The position numbers were made by a program, and so were the translations under genes. A stretch of 22,134 nt of DNA, from positions 1 to 22,134 of the forward strand of contig JAVBKB010000205.1 of assembly GCA_031554275.1 (NCBI GenBank). Reading direction: 5' to 3'. The DNA comes from JAVBKB01 sp031554275. GTDB taxonomy: Bacteria > Bacillota > Bacilli > JARBTR01. The first letter of the stretch is position 1, and each line of letters opens with the position of its first letter. Below the pieces are notes generated by a model that did not search any database, had not been told where the DNA came from, and saw nothing but the letters and a program-made list of their open reading frames with translations. Positions 1 through 9,900 of this stretch are shown in pieces.

Positions 1-2
1 GC

Positions 3-1112
3 GTTTTCCCAACTACTAGAAGCGGTAAAAAAAGCATTGCTTGGTTTTGGCTAACGGACAGTACGTACTATATTCAATTTGGTGATGTTAAGTTGTTTGA
101 ACATTCAAAAGAGGCGCAGGAAAAGGTTGGACTAAGTGCTACTTGTGATGAATATCCATATATCCGCCAGCTTGAAGATTTCTTTGATATCCTGCCACAG
201 GTTTCAGCGGGGATACCAGAAGAAATATATCGTTTTGTTTACACTAATGGCACTTTGGAGTGGCTTGAAAGAGAGGTTAGGGAGTGGTATGAAAGAATTG
301 AGGACCTGACTACTGAGCAATTTGAAGTATTTGATTCCGTCAGCCGCTTTATATGGCATGGGTGTTTAGATACAGGCTATCTCCGTGTAAAAAGTCGGAT
401 ATTTTTCTATCATGTAAATGATCGATTGGTCATTCATTATGATTTCCTTGATAAGGATGACAATGGTGTCCCAATCTGGTCAGCGACTTCTGGAAAATAC
501 GAAATGACATGGCAGAAATTTGTTGATGAGATTGAGGATTTGTTGAACAGATTCTTTGCTGATATGGATAAGCAAGTTGATGATGCAATTAAGGATTTGA
601 TGAATGAGGAGTTCTATCAACCCCTTGTGGCAAGGGACACAAAAAAAGGTACTAAAATAAATCAAGTTGATTATCTGAGGAAAGAGCATGCGGATCGAAA
701 AGAATTCTTCTATACGATTCTAGAAAAAGTCAAAATTGGAGAAGTAGCGTCAGAACATGATTGGAACGCTATTCCCACACATATAAACACGATTCGAAAA
801 GAACTGCGATCAATGATGTTGGATAGACCACGAATTGTCGTGGACTTCAATGAGATGGTTGGCGATAATTTGATTTTGCTTTCGAAAGAAGATTCGAAAT
901 ATGATTCAGCCTATAATCTCATTACCTTTCAACAAGGAATGCCCGTGTACATATATTCTGATGATAATTTGGACGAGGATGACAAGATTGACTGCATCAT
1001 TGCTGATGGAATAGCAGTAGAAACTCCGCCAGAACTTCATAAAAACTATGAACATGTGAAATGGTGTTGCAAGCTAGTTGGAGAAATCCGTTTTATGTCT
1101 GATAAAGAATAA
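3..1112 (+). CDS. Hypothetical protein, 5' end outside window; possible DUF5984-like immunity protein
   Basis: The reading frame is open from base 3 with no stop and no ribosome site, so the gene starts upstream of the window; at least 370 residues are present. The first visible residues include W-F-W-L-T-D followed by Y-Y-I-Q-F-G, then an 'IRQLEDFFDILPQV' stretch. That pattern reminds me of the DUF5984 family often listed among immunity-like proteins, but this is from memory and weak. The middle is acidic and probably helical. The last 90 residues (around nt 830-1100) look like a separate small beta-rich domain containing V-G-D-N-L-I-L and ending near H-V-K-W-C-C. There is no signal peptide in the visible part. 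It lies 124 bp upstream of spoIID on the same strand, with a candidate sporulation promoter in the gap, so it is probably not co-regulated with spoIID. Function is unknown; that it is coding is near certain. Confidence 0.7.
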   Translation, partial: VFPTTRSGKKSIAWFWLTDSTYYIQFGDVKLFEHSKEAQEKVGLSATCDEYPYIRQLEDFFDILPQVSAGIPEEIYRFVYTNGTLEWLEREVREWYERIEDLTTEQFEVFDSVSRFIWHGCLDTGYLRVKSRIFFYHVNDRLVIHYDFLDKDDNGVPIWSATSGKYEMTWQKFVDEIEDLLNRFFADMDKQVDDAIKDLMNEEFYQPLVARDTKKGTKINQVDYLRKEHADRKEFFYTILEKVKIGEVASEHDWNAIPTHINTIRKELRSMMLDRPRIVVDFNEMVGDNLILLSKEDSKYDSAYNLITFQQGMPVYIYSDDNLDEDDKIDCIIADGIAVETPPELHKNYEHVKWCCKLVGEIRFMSDKE

Positions 1113-1176
1113 TGGTTACACATGATCGAACGTATTTAGAGATGCTCGCAGATTGGAAATTTCTCCACATTTCTAG

Positions 1177-1206
1177 TCATACTTTCTCTTTGGCACGCAT
1201 ATACAT
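1177..1206 (+). promoter_or_regulatory. Candidate sigma-E promoter of spoIID
   Basis: TCATACT at 1177-1183 resembles the sigma-E -35 element. After a 14-nt spacer, CATATACAT at 1198-1206 resembles the -10 element (CATACAAT type). It ends 30 bp before the spoIID start codon and leaves room for the AGGAGA ribosome site at about 1225-1230. spoIID is known to be transcribed by sigma-E in the mother cell. The match is by eye and the -10 is imperfect. Confidence 0.4.
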
Positions 1207-1236
1207 CTACAATGCCAAATATTTAGGAGAATAGTT

Positions 1237-2238
1237 ATGAAAAAAACAAAGCCGATCGTCATTTCAATTGCCCTCGTATTTCTCATTGTAATTGTAGTGC
1301 CAACACTACTGGCATCCCCCGACAAGAAAGCGAAACCCGTTGCAACAGCTAGTAAACCGATACTCACACCAGTGACACAGCAAGAAGATGATCTGATTGT
1401 TACTGTGCTTCGAACACAATCTAGCACGGTAGAAAATGTGCCATTAGAAGAGTATGTAGTAGGTGTGGTTGCGACAGAAATGCCAGCTGATTTTGAGCTT
1501 GAAGCACTTAAGGCACAGGCGCTTTCAGCAAGAACATACATTGTCAAAACAAAACTAAGTCAAAAGGATTCAACTGATAGCGATGTGACTGACTCTACAA
1601 AAGACCAGGTATATAAGAATGATCAGGAGCTGCGCAAACTTTGGGGAAATGATTATGAGTGGAGAATAGATAAGATCCAGCAGGCAGTAAATGAAACAAG
1701 AGGGCTGGTGCTAACCTATGATGGACAACCTATTACAGCATCGTTTTTCTCGACTAGTAATGGACGCACAGAGAATTCTGAAGACTACTGGACTAGCCCA
1801 CTACCCTATTTAAGAAGCGTTGATAGCCATTGGGATGTTGATTCACCCAAGTTCGATAACACAGTTACAATCTCTGCTACTGATTTCGAAAAGAAACTAG
1901 GTGTGAAGATCGATAAAGGCCAGACAGTGGTTGAACCGAACAAAAGGACAGAAGGAAATCGCGTGGCGAATATCACAATCGGTGGGAAAAGTTTTACCGG
2001 GAAAGAGATCCGAGAAAAGCTTGGACTTCGCTCATCTGACTTCGTCATGAAAAGGGATGGTCAAAAGATCACCATCTCCACAAAGGGGTTTGGTCATGGT
2101 GTTGGCATGAGTCAGTATGGGGCAAATGGCATGGCAAAGGAAGGAAAGAAGTACACCGAGATTGTTGCTCACTACTATAGTGGCACGGTGATCTCTAGCG
2201 CAAGCGCCTTCGTTCCACAGATGACGGCAAGAAAGTAA
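1237..2238 (+). CDS. spoIID: Stage II sporulation protein D (SpoIID), engulfment lytic transglycosylase
   Basis: This 333-aa protein acts in the mother-cell septal membrane with SpoIIM and SpoIIP. It cleaves glycan strands from which SpoIIP has removed stem peptides, driving septal thinning and engulfment. Residues about 6-26 form a single N-terminal membrane anchor, followed by a Lys/Ala/Pro linker. The SpoIID catalytic core starts near residue 52. The block E-E-Y-V-V-G-V-V-A-T-E-M-P contains E81, which aligns with the catalytic Glu88 of the Bacillus subtilis enzyme. The family signature A-L-K-A-Q-A-L-S-A-R-T-Y follows. Further on come S-F-F-S-T-S-N-G and, near the C-terminus, G-F-G-H-G-V-G-M-S-Q-Y-G-A-N-G-M-A. 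Length is close to the roughly 343 aa of the B. subtilis protein. The ATG is preceded by AGGAGA with 6-nt spacing. The gene sits directly upstream of spoIIQ. Identification is secure. Confidence 0.97.
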   Translation: MKKTKPIVISIALVFLIVIVVPTLLASPDKKAKPVATASKPILTPVTQQEDDLIVTVLRTQSSTVENVPLEEYVVGVVATEMPADFELEALKAQALSARTYIVKTKLSQKDSTDSDVTDSTKDQVYKNDQELRKLWGNDYEWRIDKIQQAVNETRGLVLTYDGQPITASFFSTSNGRTENSEDYWTSPLPYLRSVDSHWDVDSPKFDNTVTISATDFEKKLGVKIDKGQTVVEPNKRTEGNRVANITIGGKSFTGKEIREKLGLRSSDFVMKRDGQKITISTKGFGHGVGMSQYGANGMAKEGKKYTEIVAHYYSGTVISSASAFVPQMTARK

Positions 2239-2332
2239 TGTTATTAACCCTGTAAAAATCATACAAAAAATTTTCTTCGCTCATGTATATATTTTCTGTA
2301 ACCTGTTCAGAATGGGTGCAGAGGTGATGAAA

Positions 2333-3232
2333 ATGAGAGAGGAAAATCCTTCTCAAGAAAAGAAAAACAAAATAGCAAATCATAAGTGGTTCTTACCAGG
2401 CGTCTACATCGCATGTGTTGCTTTGGTAATGATCGGTGCATTCTGGTATCAAAGCACTTTGGATACTCCAAACGTAAATCCAAATAGCTCCGCACAGATA
2501 AGTGATAATACCAGCCAACCATCACTTGAAGTGAACAAACCACTTGAAAACTTTGTAATGCCACTTGCAGACTCTGATAAAGTTGTTATCAAAGGACAAT
2601 TCTATGATATCAACGGAGACGAAGGGCAACAGGAAGCAGCACTTGTAAAGTACGGCGATACTTATCAGCCAAATACAGGCATTGACTATGCGTTGAAGGA
2701 TAACGCAAGCTTTGATGTATTGGCAGCAATGAGTGGAACTGTTACACGCGTGCAAAATGATGCACTGCTTGGAAATGTGGTTGAGATCGAACACGAGAAA
2801 GGTCTTGTCACACAATACTCTTCCATTACGAATATCGCTGTTAAAGCAGGGGATAAAGTAATGCAAGGCACATCAATTGCCAAGGCAGGGCGAAGTGAAA
2901 TTAACAAAGATGCTGCAGTGCATGTGCACTTTGAAATGCGCAAAGATGGCACCGCAGTCAATCCAAACAATTTCTTAAAGAAGCCCCTAAGCTCACTTAA
3001 GGCATGGGATCTAAAAGATATTGCAACTTCTGCGAAGGAGCAAATGCAGAAGAAACAACAAGAGAAAACAACTGACACAAATCCTGCAGCGCCTTCTAAT
3101 CAAGAAGAAAAACCTGCTAGCCAAGACGAAAAACCAGCTAATCAAGAGCAGACACCTGCAACAGATTCAACGAAAAAAGATAACACAGGCAGCGAACAAG
3201 AGACGAACAAAACTCAACCAGAGGCTGAGTAA
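2333..3232 (+). CDS. spoIIQ: Stage II sporulation protein Q (SpoIIQ), LytM-fold forespore channel protein
   Basis: This 299-aa protein is made in the forespore. It binds mother-cell SpoIIIAH across the intermembrane space, forming the A-Q channel/zipper. I chose the ATG at 2333 because GAGGTG lies 6 nt upstream and the protein then begins M-R-E-E, as in B. subtilis SpoIIQ; an in-frame ATG at 2312 lacks a ribosome site. One membrane segment spans residues about 20-38. The LytM/M23 domain covers about 75-225. In the motif where active peptidases have H-x-G-x-D, residue 114 is Asn (N-T-G-I-D), while D118 and the H197-V-H199 pair are kept. The fold is therefore present but the zinc site is incomplete, as in other Bacilli. 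The tail from about 232 is a Gln/Glu/Lys/Thr low-complexity region with repeated E-K-P-A units. It is slightly longer than the 283-aa B. subtilis protein. A forespore (sigma-F) promoter is expected upstream, but I could not pick one convincingly. Confidence 0.95.
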   Translation: MREENPSQEKKNKIANHKWFLPGVYIACVALVMIGAFWYQSTLDTPNVNPNSSAQISDNTSQPSLEVNKPLENFVMPLADSDKVVIKGQFYDINGDEGQQEAALVKYGDTYQPNTGIDYALKDNASFDVLAAMSGTVTRVQNDALLGNVVEIEHEKGLVTQYSSITNIAVKAGDKVMQGTSIAKAGRSEINKDAAVHVHFEMRKDGTAVNPNNFLKKPLSSLKAWDLKDIATSAKEQMQKKQQEKTTDTNPAAPSNQEEKPASQDEKPANQEQTPATDSTKKDNTGSEQETNKTQPEAE

Positions 3233-3261
3233 TCTCTTGTACATAGAAGGATTGCTTACGA

Positions 3262-3297
3262 TAAAGTAAGCACCTTTGCGGTAAAGTAGCACCTTTG
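3262..3297. repeat. Imperfect 2-copy tandem repeat after spoIIQ
   Basis: TAAAGTAAGCACCTTTGCGG is followed directly by TAAAGTAGCACCTTTG, a near-perfect second copy with one base missing. The first copy also forms a short hairpin with preceding sequence (TGCTTAC/GTAAGCA). It looks like a replication-slippage duplication between the spoIIQ stop codon and its terminator. Confidence 0.6.
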
Positions 3298-3314
3298 TTT
3301 AGAACAAGCGAACT

Positions 3315-3357
3315 ACCCATAAATGTTAGATATCCATCTGACATTTGTGGGTTTTTT
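3315..3357 (+). terminator. Rho-independent terminator of spoIIQ
   Basis: ACCCATAAATGTTAGAT pairs with ATCTGACATTTGTGGGT across an ATCC loop, with few mismatches, and is followed by a run of six T. It lies about 80 bp past the spoIIQ stop and would isolate the sporulation genes from the toxin island downstream. Confidence 0.85.
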
Positions 3358-3974
3358 GTATGTCGAGATGTTACTGATGTGGAAATGACGAAACAGTCAT
3401 GCGGAATCCACAGTTAGGATCTATCCTGTTTCCTGTAAAAATGGAGTGGAAATAAGAGGGGATTCTATGCGCGCGAATGGAAAAGCGAAGTATGCCCGAG
3501 TGTATAAGAAATGACTGAGAAAACGGCTTGAGATTTTCGCCATTTGTACCTCGTGATTTTATCAGGAAACGGGGGTAAATGACAAAGACCAATTAAGCCA
3601 TTATCACGCATAAGCAATCTAGTAAACAACACTATTCTTGACGATCTGATCCAATAAAGTTAGCGTTTTGGCTAACTTTGTGGGGCAGGTCATATTGAAT
3701 GGTGTTTTTTAATTCAAGAATGGTGTAAATGCCCTTTTCATATCCGAATTTTTGGATGGGTCATATTTTACAATAGAAGAACAGACACTTTGTGAACGCA
3801 TTTCAATGAAATCTGTAGTCGGATTTTGTGGGAAGGCGTTGAGTTACAGAAAATATTATTCTGTTTAAGAGGTGACATAAGGAGGTGGAATTAGTATTTA
3901 TTGCTGAAAGACAAATCCAAAACACTAATCGACTACATGATCACAAATTATTAATAATTAGAGGGAGAGTTAAA
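3358..3974. other. 617-bp gene-free spacer, long leader of the Rhs gene
   Basis: No convincing gene is seen on either strand. The stretch holds a 9-bp hairpin (AAAGTTAGC / GCTAACTTT, 3656-3679), a weaker A+T hairpin around 3697-3716 flanked by two GAATGGTGT copies, and a dyad at 3846-3864. A perfect AAGGAGGT Shine-Dalgarno sequence at 3879-3886 has no well-placed start codon after it. The spacer may contain remnants of the original sequence downstream of spoIIQ. Confidence 0.5.
3846..3864. promoter_or_regulatory. Dyad overlapping a possible -10 element upstream of the Rhs gene
   Basis: ACAGAA and TTCTGT form a perfect 6-bp inverted repeat around AATATTA. A TATTAT -10-like hexamer (3854-3859) sits inside the dyad. 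No good -35 hexamer is found 16-18 nt upstream, so if this is a promoter it may need an activator. It lies 111 bp before the Rhs start codon. Weak evidence. Confidence 0.3.
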
Positions 3975-6900
3975 ATGAAAAATTTAAAAAGAAGCTTCAT
4001 CATTTTGATTGTAGCAATGGTAATAGGTCCAATCATACCAATCAAGACCTCTGCAGAATCAGTTGAGCCGCCTAGGGAATTGATTACTGAACAGCTGGAA
4101 CAACAAGAGCCAGTGGGAATTCTTATCGAAGATAAGGAGAAGCGCGAGGAAAACACGAAAGTTTTTCAAATGACAGACAGATCTTATCAAGCTGCAGTTT
4201 ACCAATATCCAGTTCACTTTCAAGAGGACGGGGAATGGAAAGATATCGATAACACACTGCAAGAGGAAGTGGACATCGATACTGACCTAATAGAGACTTC
4301 TGAAGCGACATCAACGGAAGTAAATAGTGCTGCGGAAACTGAAAAGTCAAAGGAAAGCAACACCGAAGGCACAAATAAGCCTAAAGTGGAATCAAGTTCA
4401 ACGGATGCCACTAGCGCAGAGAGTAAGAATAATACAAAGAAAAAAGATAGCACCCAGCAAACTGTTGCAGATGAAGGCTTAGGGATCAAACAAAATGAAT
4501 TTAAGATTCACTTTTCCAAAAACACAACCAAGAAAAAACTCGTGAAAATCAAACAAGCTGATTTCACAATTAGCTGGAATTTGGATGGGATTCAGCAAAC
4601 GAGCCCAGTTAAGGAAAAAGTGAAAATCCCCAATGAAGAGAGGTTCACTAACGACGAGAAGAAGCAAGCACTAAAGAATCTAGTGTCATCTGTAGTCTAT
4701 CCTGAGGCACTGCCAAATGTCGACTTAGAGTATAAGGTCATCTCAAAGAATGTGAAAGAAAACATTATTTTTAAAAAGAAGTCTGATAATAGCCAATTGA
4801 CTTTTACCTATAATGTCAAAGGGGTAACGCCTAAAATAGAAAACAATATGGTGAGCTTCTATAGTGATGCCGATCCAAGCAAGGTTGTCTATCAATTGAG
4901 TGCACCAATCATGTTTGATGCTAATGGTGCTAAATCAACTGATATTGTCATGGGATTAGCCCAGAAGAATAAGAAAACCTATCAACTTACAGTGACGCCA
5001 AATGCAGAATGGCTCAATGCGAGTGAACGCAAGTATCCAGTTACAGTAGATCCAACTGTGATCACTGATACTTATGCACCACAGATCTATGATTCTTATG
5101 TAGCACAATACTATCCGAATTCGAATTTCTACCTGAAAGAGTGGATGCGAATGGGTATGAATGGGGAGGGGATTAATCGAGGCTACATCAAGTTCACATT
5201 GCCAACGATTTCCTCAGCTAATGTAATCACAAATGCACAAATAAATCTGGGTTTATACAACACGAAAGCATCTTCTAGTCAAATTAATGTGCACAAAGTA
5301 ACAAAGGATTGGGCATCTGAAACCATTACGTGGAATAACATGGCAACATATGATCCGATTGTGACCGATTATTCACATGTTTCGGGTACCTGGGGTGGAA
5401 CGTTTGATTGGAATATCACTGATATCGTGAAGAAATGGTATACTTCGGAACCAAACTATGGACTTATGTTCAAAGCAGCAGACGAATCTGCTAATTTCAC
5501 AGAAGTATTTGCATCAGATACAAGAGCGATCTACGACAACTATCGCCCAGTAATTCTCATTAGTTATGTGAATAACAATGGTTTAGAGGATAACTGGTCA
5601 TACCACTCGCAAGAATTGAGTCGTGCAGGCACTGGCTATGTAAATGACTATTCAGGAAACTTAACATGGGAGCACAATGACCTAGATATGAGTGGGAACC
5701 GTGCGCCAATTAACTTAACACACTATTTCAACAGCAATGATCGACTAGCTTGGACAGCTGCAGGGTATGGCTGGCGTCTGAATTATGGAAGGCATTTAGC
5801 ATATAATTCGGAACTAAATCAATATTCATATGTCGATGACGATGGGACGATTCATTATTTCTCGTCAGCAACAGGCGGAAGTCCCTATACTGATGAATCT
5901 GGATTAAACATTACACTTGAAATGAAGAACGCTTCAGCGGAAGAGGTTTGGGTAATTAAAGATAAAGCTGGAGATGTCTTGAACTTTGATGCTAATGGAC
6001 GGTTGATGAAGTGTAAAACTGCTAATAACAACGCAGTGACTGTTCAATATGTAAGTGCCTCTAGTTGGGATATTTCAAAGTTAATTGATGGAGCTGGTCG
6101 CGTAGTAGCCTTGACTTATGATGGCTCTGGTCAACTGACAAAGATTACAGATCCGAGCGGGCGAGCGACTCAGTACGCGTATACAGGCTGGAAGTTGACA
6201 GGTATTACCTATCCTGATGGGAAACAAGCCAGCTTTACGTATGATGCGAATAATAATTTGATCAATGTGAAGGATATTGACGGTCAACAAATGAATTACA
6301 GCTATACATCCGTTGCGCCCTATCGTGTAGCACTCTTTGCAGAAGGAGTGTCAGGAAAACAATATTATGGAACAAGCGTTGCGATTTCATATGGCTTTAA
6401 CACAACTAGCTTTTCCGATAATAGTAGTAGAAAAGAAGTATACCAGTTTGATCATTCAGGCAACACAAAGATGGTTCGTGATGCTGAAGGAGATGCTGAA
6501 TACTATAAGTACAATCTCGCCAAAGGTGCGAATAAAAATAAAATGACAGCCGTATCTAAGCTACAGAAGACGACCATGAATTACCTGCTCAACCATAACT
6601 TTGAGCGCGGTGTAGAATATTGGAATGTAGCGAATGAAACAGGCTCAACTGGATCCGGGAGCGCTGTTAGTGGTGTGTTCAAAGAAGGAAATGTCTCACT
6701 TTCAGTGAAAAAGACAAATACAGTCCTTAGTCAAGGTTATAAACAAAGTGTTACCTTACCGCTAGGTCAAGATTATGTGCTTTCTGGACAAATCAAAACC
6801 ACTGCTGTCTCAGCAACAAATAAAAAGGGTGCTGCTATCTACTTAGCGTACACCGATCAAACAGGCACACGACAGATTGTAAGATCAAGCTATGTCAATG

Positions 6901-9900
6901 GCACAAAGGATTGGACGTGGGTGGAAGCGGCCATCACCTTGCCTTCAAATGCAACTAGTAATACTGTGGATGCGTACCTCGTTGTCGAAGGTGAAACTGG
7001 GACTGCGAACTTTGATTGCTTGCAGTTGGAGAAAGGCAAAGTATCTAGTCGGTATAATATCATTGAAAATAGTGATTACCACTTCTCACAAACTTATTGG
7101 GGCGCAAACGGTAACAGCTATTGCGGTGTGGCAAACAATTCACCATTAACACCAACTGTATTTGTTGTACCTGGTAAAGCAACTGAAGCAAATTTCGTCT
7201 ATCAAAGTGTACCGATTGCAGGTAAGAAAGGTGATCAATTCACTCTGAGTGGCTGGGCAAAAGCCAATTCTGTCGCCCTAAAGAATACAGATCGCGTATT
7301 TGGATTAGCGGCGCGCTTCTTCAAAACAGATGGTACTGACCAAATGGCTGTTGTACCATTTAACGAAGACTCAACAGAGTGGCAATACCTTTCAGATACA
7401 GTGGTTGCAAATGGAGACTATAAGTCAGTTTACATCTACGGACTATACTATGGTCAGGAAAACACAGCAACGTTTGATGGTATTCAGCTCTATCGTGAAC
7501 CATTCGAGTCAACCATCAGTTATGACGCCAACGGAAACGTAGTTGCCGATGCAGCTGTTAATGGGGATAAAACAAAGTATACGTATAATGCAAACAACGA
7601 TGTTACTGAATATATCGATGAAGAGGGTAACAAAACAACCTTTAGCTATGATGCCAAACATAATCTAATAGGTTCTGAGTCTTCGAAGAAGGTTAACACA
7701 GCACTCACCTATGATGGTTATGGAAATGCCAAAACCACTACCACACAGAATAAAGAGAAAACGATTGCGATGGAAGCAAGTGCGACCTATACAGCAGATG
7801 CCAACTATCAAGCATCCGCAACAGATGAAGTTGGTAACACTTCCCTCTCAGAATACGACTTAAAGAAAGGCAACTTAACCAGTGCAACGGATGCTGCAGG
7901 CAACAAAACGCAGTATACGTATGATCCGAATACCGATGGCTTATTGTCAACTACTTCTACCGTTGATGGGAAGTCAACTACAAACAGCTTTGGTTATACC
8001 AATGATTTATTGACAAGCATCAACGCGAATGGCAACAGTTTTGGTTTTGGCTACAATGAATTTGGTCAAAACACAAGCGTTTCCATCGGTACGAAACCAA
8101 TTGTCACGAACAACTATTACTATTGGAATCACCTGCAAGAAAGCACAAAATACAATAATGGTGCAAAGATTTCTTATCAATACGATCCATCAGATCGCTT
8201 AACAGCAAAATTATACAATGATGCAGTTGCCTATCAATATACGTATGACAATGAAGGCAATCTTGGGTTACTAACTGACGTACAAAACAAGGTTACTTAT
8301 CGCTACAGATATGACACCAAAGACCGCTTGATCAATACTTTCGACTCATTGGGAAATAGTGTATACTTAGGCTATAATACAAAAGATCAGTTATTGAAAT
8401 ACGAATTTGCGAACTCAGCCAAGAAGTATACAACAGATTTCACATACGATAGCGAAGGCAATCCAACTTCAGTCAAGTACAATCAAGGCGACGCCACCAA
8501 TGCCCGTCAAATCAACTACACCTATGATGGTCTAGATCGTCAAATCGGTAAGGCTGTTTCAAAGGATGGAACCAATCCGTTTAATACAACGATTACTTAT
8601 AAAACTGGTACTGGCACCGGGAAGACAACAAGTCTAATAGACTCTGTTCAAAATGGTAGTAATAAGCTCACTTACACCTATGATAAACTCAATAACATTA
8701 AGACCGTTACTGATAATGGGAAAGTTATCACCTATACCTATAATGAGCAAAGCGAACTCACTCGTGAAGATAACCAAGCTGTAGCGAAGACCTATGTCTA
8801 CACCTACGATGTGCGTGGAAACATCCTAACGAAGAAAGTGTATGCGTTCACAACGGGAACGCCAGCAAATCCGCAAATTGAATATGCTTATCAATATGGT
8901 GATACGAATTGGAAGGACAAGCTAACTGCGATTACAAAGACAACCTACACTGCAGGTGTTGGTTCGGCAGTTACAACACCGATTACTTACGATGCCAATC
9001 TGATCGGTCAGCCAACCACAATGGACGGCAATACCATGACATGGTCATGGGGAACACAACTTGCAACTTTGGCAAATGCGAAGATTGATGCGAAATATAC
9101 GTATGATGAATCAGGCACACGCACAAGCAAGACAGTCACAGACAAAGCAACTGGGAAAGCTGTTACAACAAGCTATGTGCTAGATGGTGATAAGGTAGTT
9201 TACGAGAGTGATGGCACGAATAAGATCTACTATACTCGTGATAGCGCTGGCAACTTGCTCGGGATCAATGTTAATGGTGTGGAATATACGTATATTTTCA
9301 GTCAACAAAATGATGTCATTGGAATTATTGACAACAGTGGGACACTCGTAGTTTCATATCAATATGATGCTTGGGGAAATATCGAGAGCACCACAGGCAG
9401 TTTAAAGGATACTGTTGGAAAGCTCAATCCATATCGATATAGAAGCTACCGCTATGATGAAGAGACGAAATGGTACTATTTACAGAGCAGATACTATGTG
9501 CCCGAAATCGGTCGGATGTTAAGTGCGGATGATGTGGAAGTCACAACTGTGACACCAGAAAACCCTGGAAATGACAAGAATCTATTTGCTTATTGTGATA
9601 ATAATCCTGTGATGCGAGCAGATACTGAGGGGCAATTTTGGCACTTCATTGTTGGCGCAGTTGTTGGTGGCGTAATTAATGCAACTAAGAAAGTGGTGTC
9701 AAATGTAAGAAACGGGGTGTCTTGGCATAAAGGTATATTTTCATCCTTTGGATCAGGAGCACTGAGTGGAGCGCTTTCAATGACAGGTTGGGGGAGAGGG
9801 ATTCAAGCATTTGGAAACGGCATGTTGAGTGCAGTACAAACAGCCCGTTCTGGTGGTTCTTTTGGAGAGGTAATACGTGACGGGCTTATTGGCGGTGCTG

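Noticed and set aside
1173..1547. 124-codon minus-strand frame over the start of spoIID
   Set aside because: It is antisense to a firmly identified gene, with no ribosome site or recognisable family.
3885..3974. Upstream extension of the Rhs gene from a GTG at 3885
   Set aside because: The AAGGAGGT there overlaps the GTG, with no spacing, and the extra 30 residues would bury the signal peptide. ATG 3975 has its own GAGGGAGA and gives a normal Sec signal.
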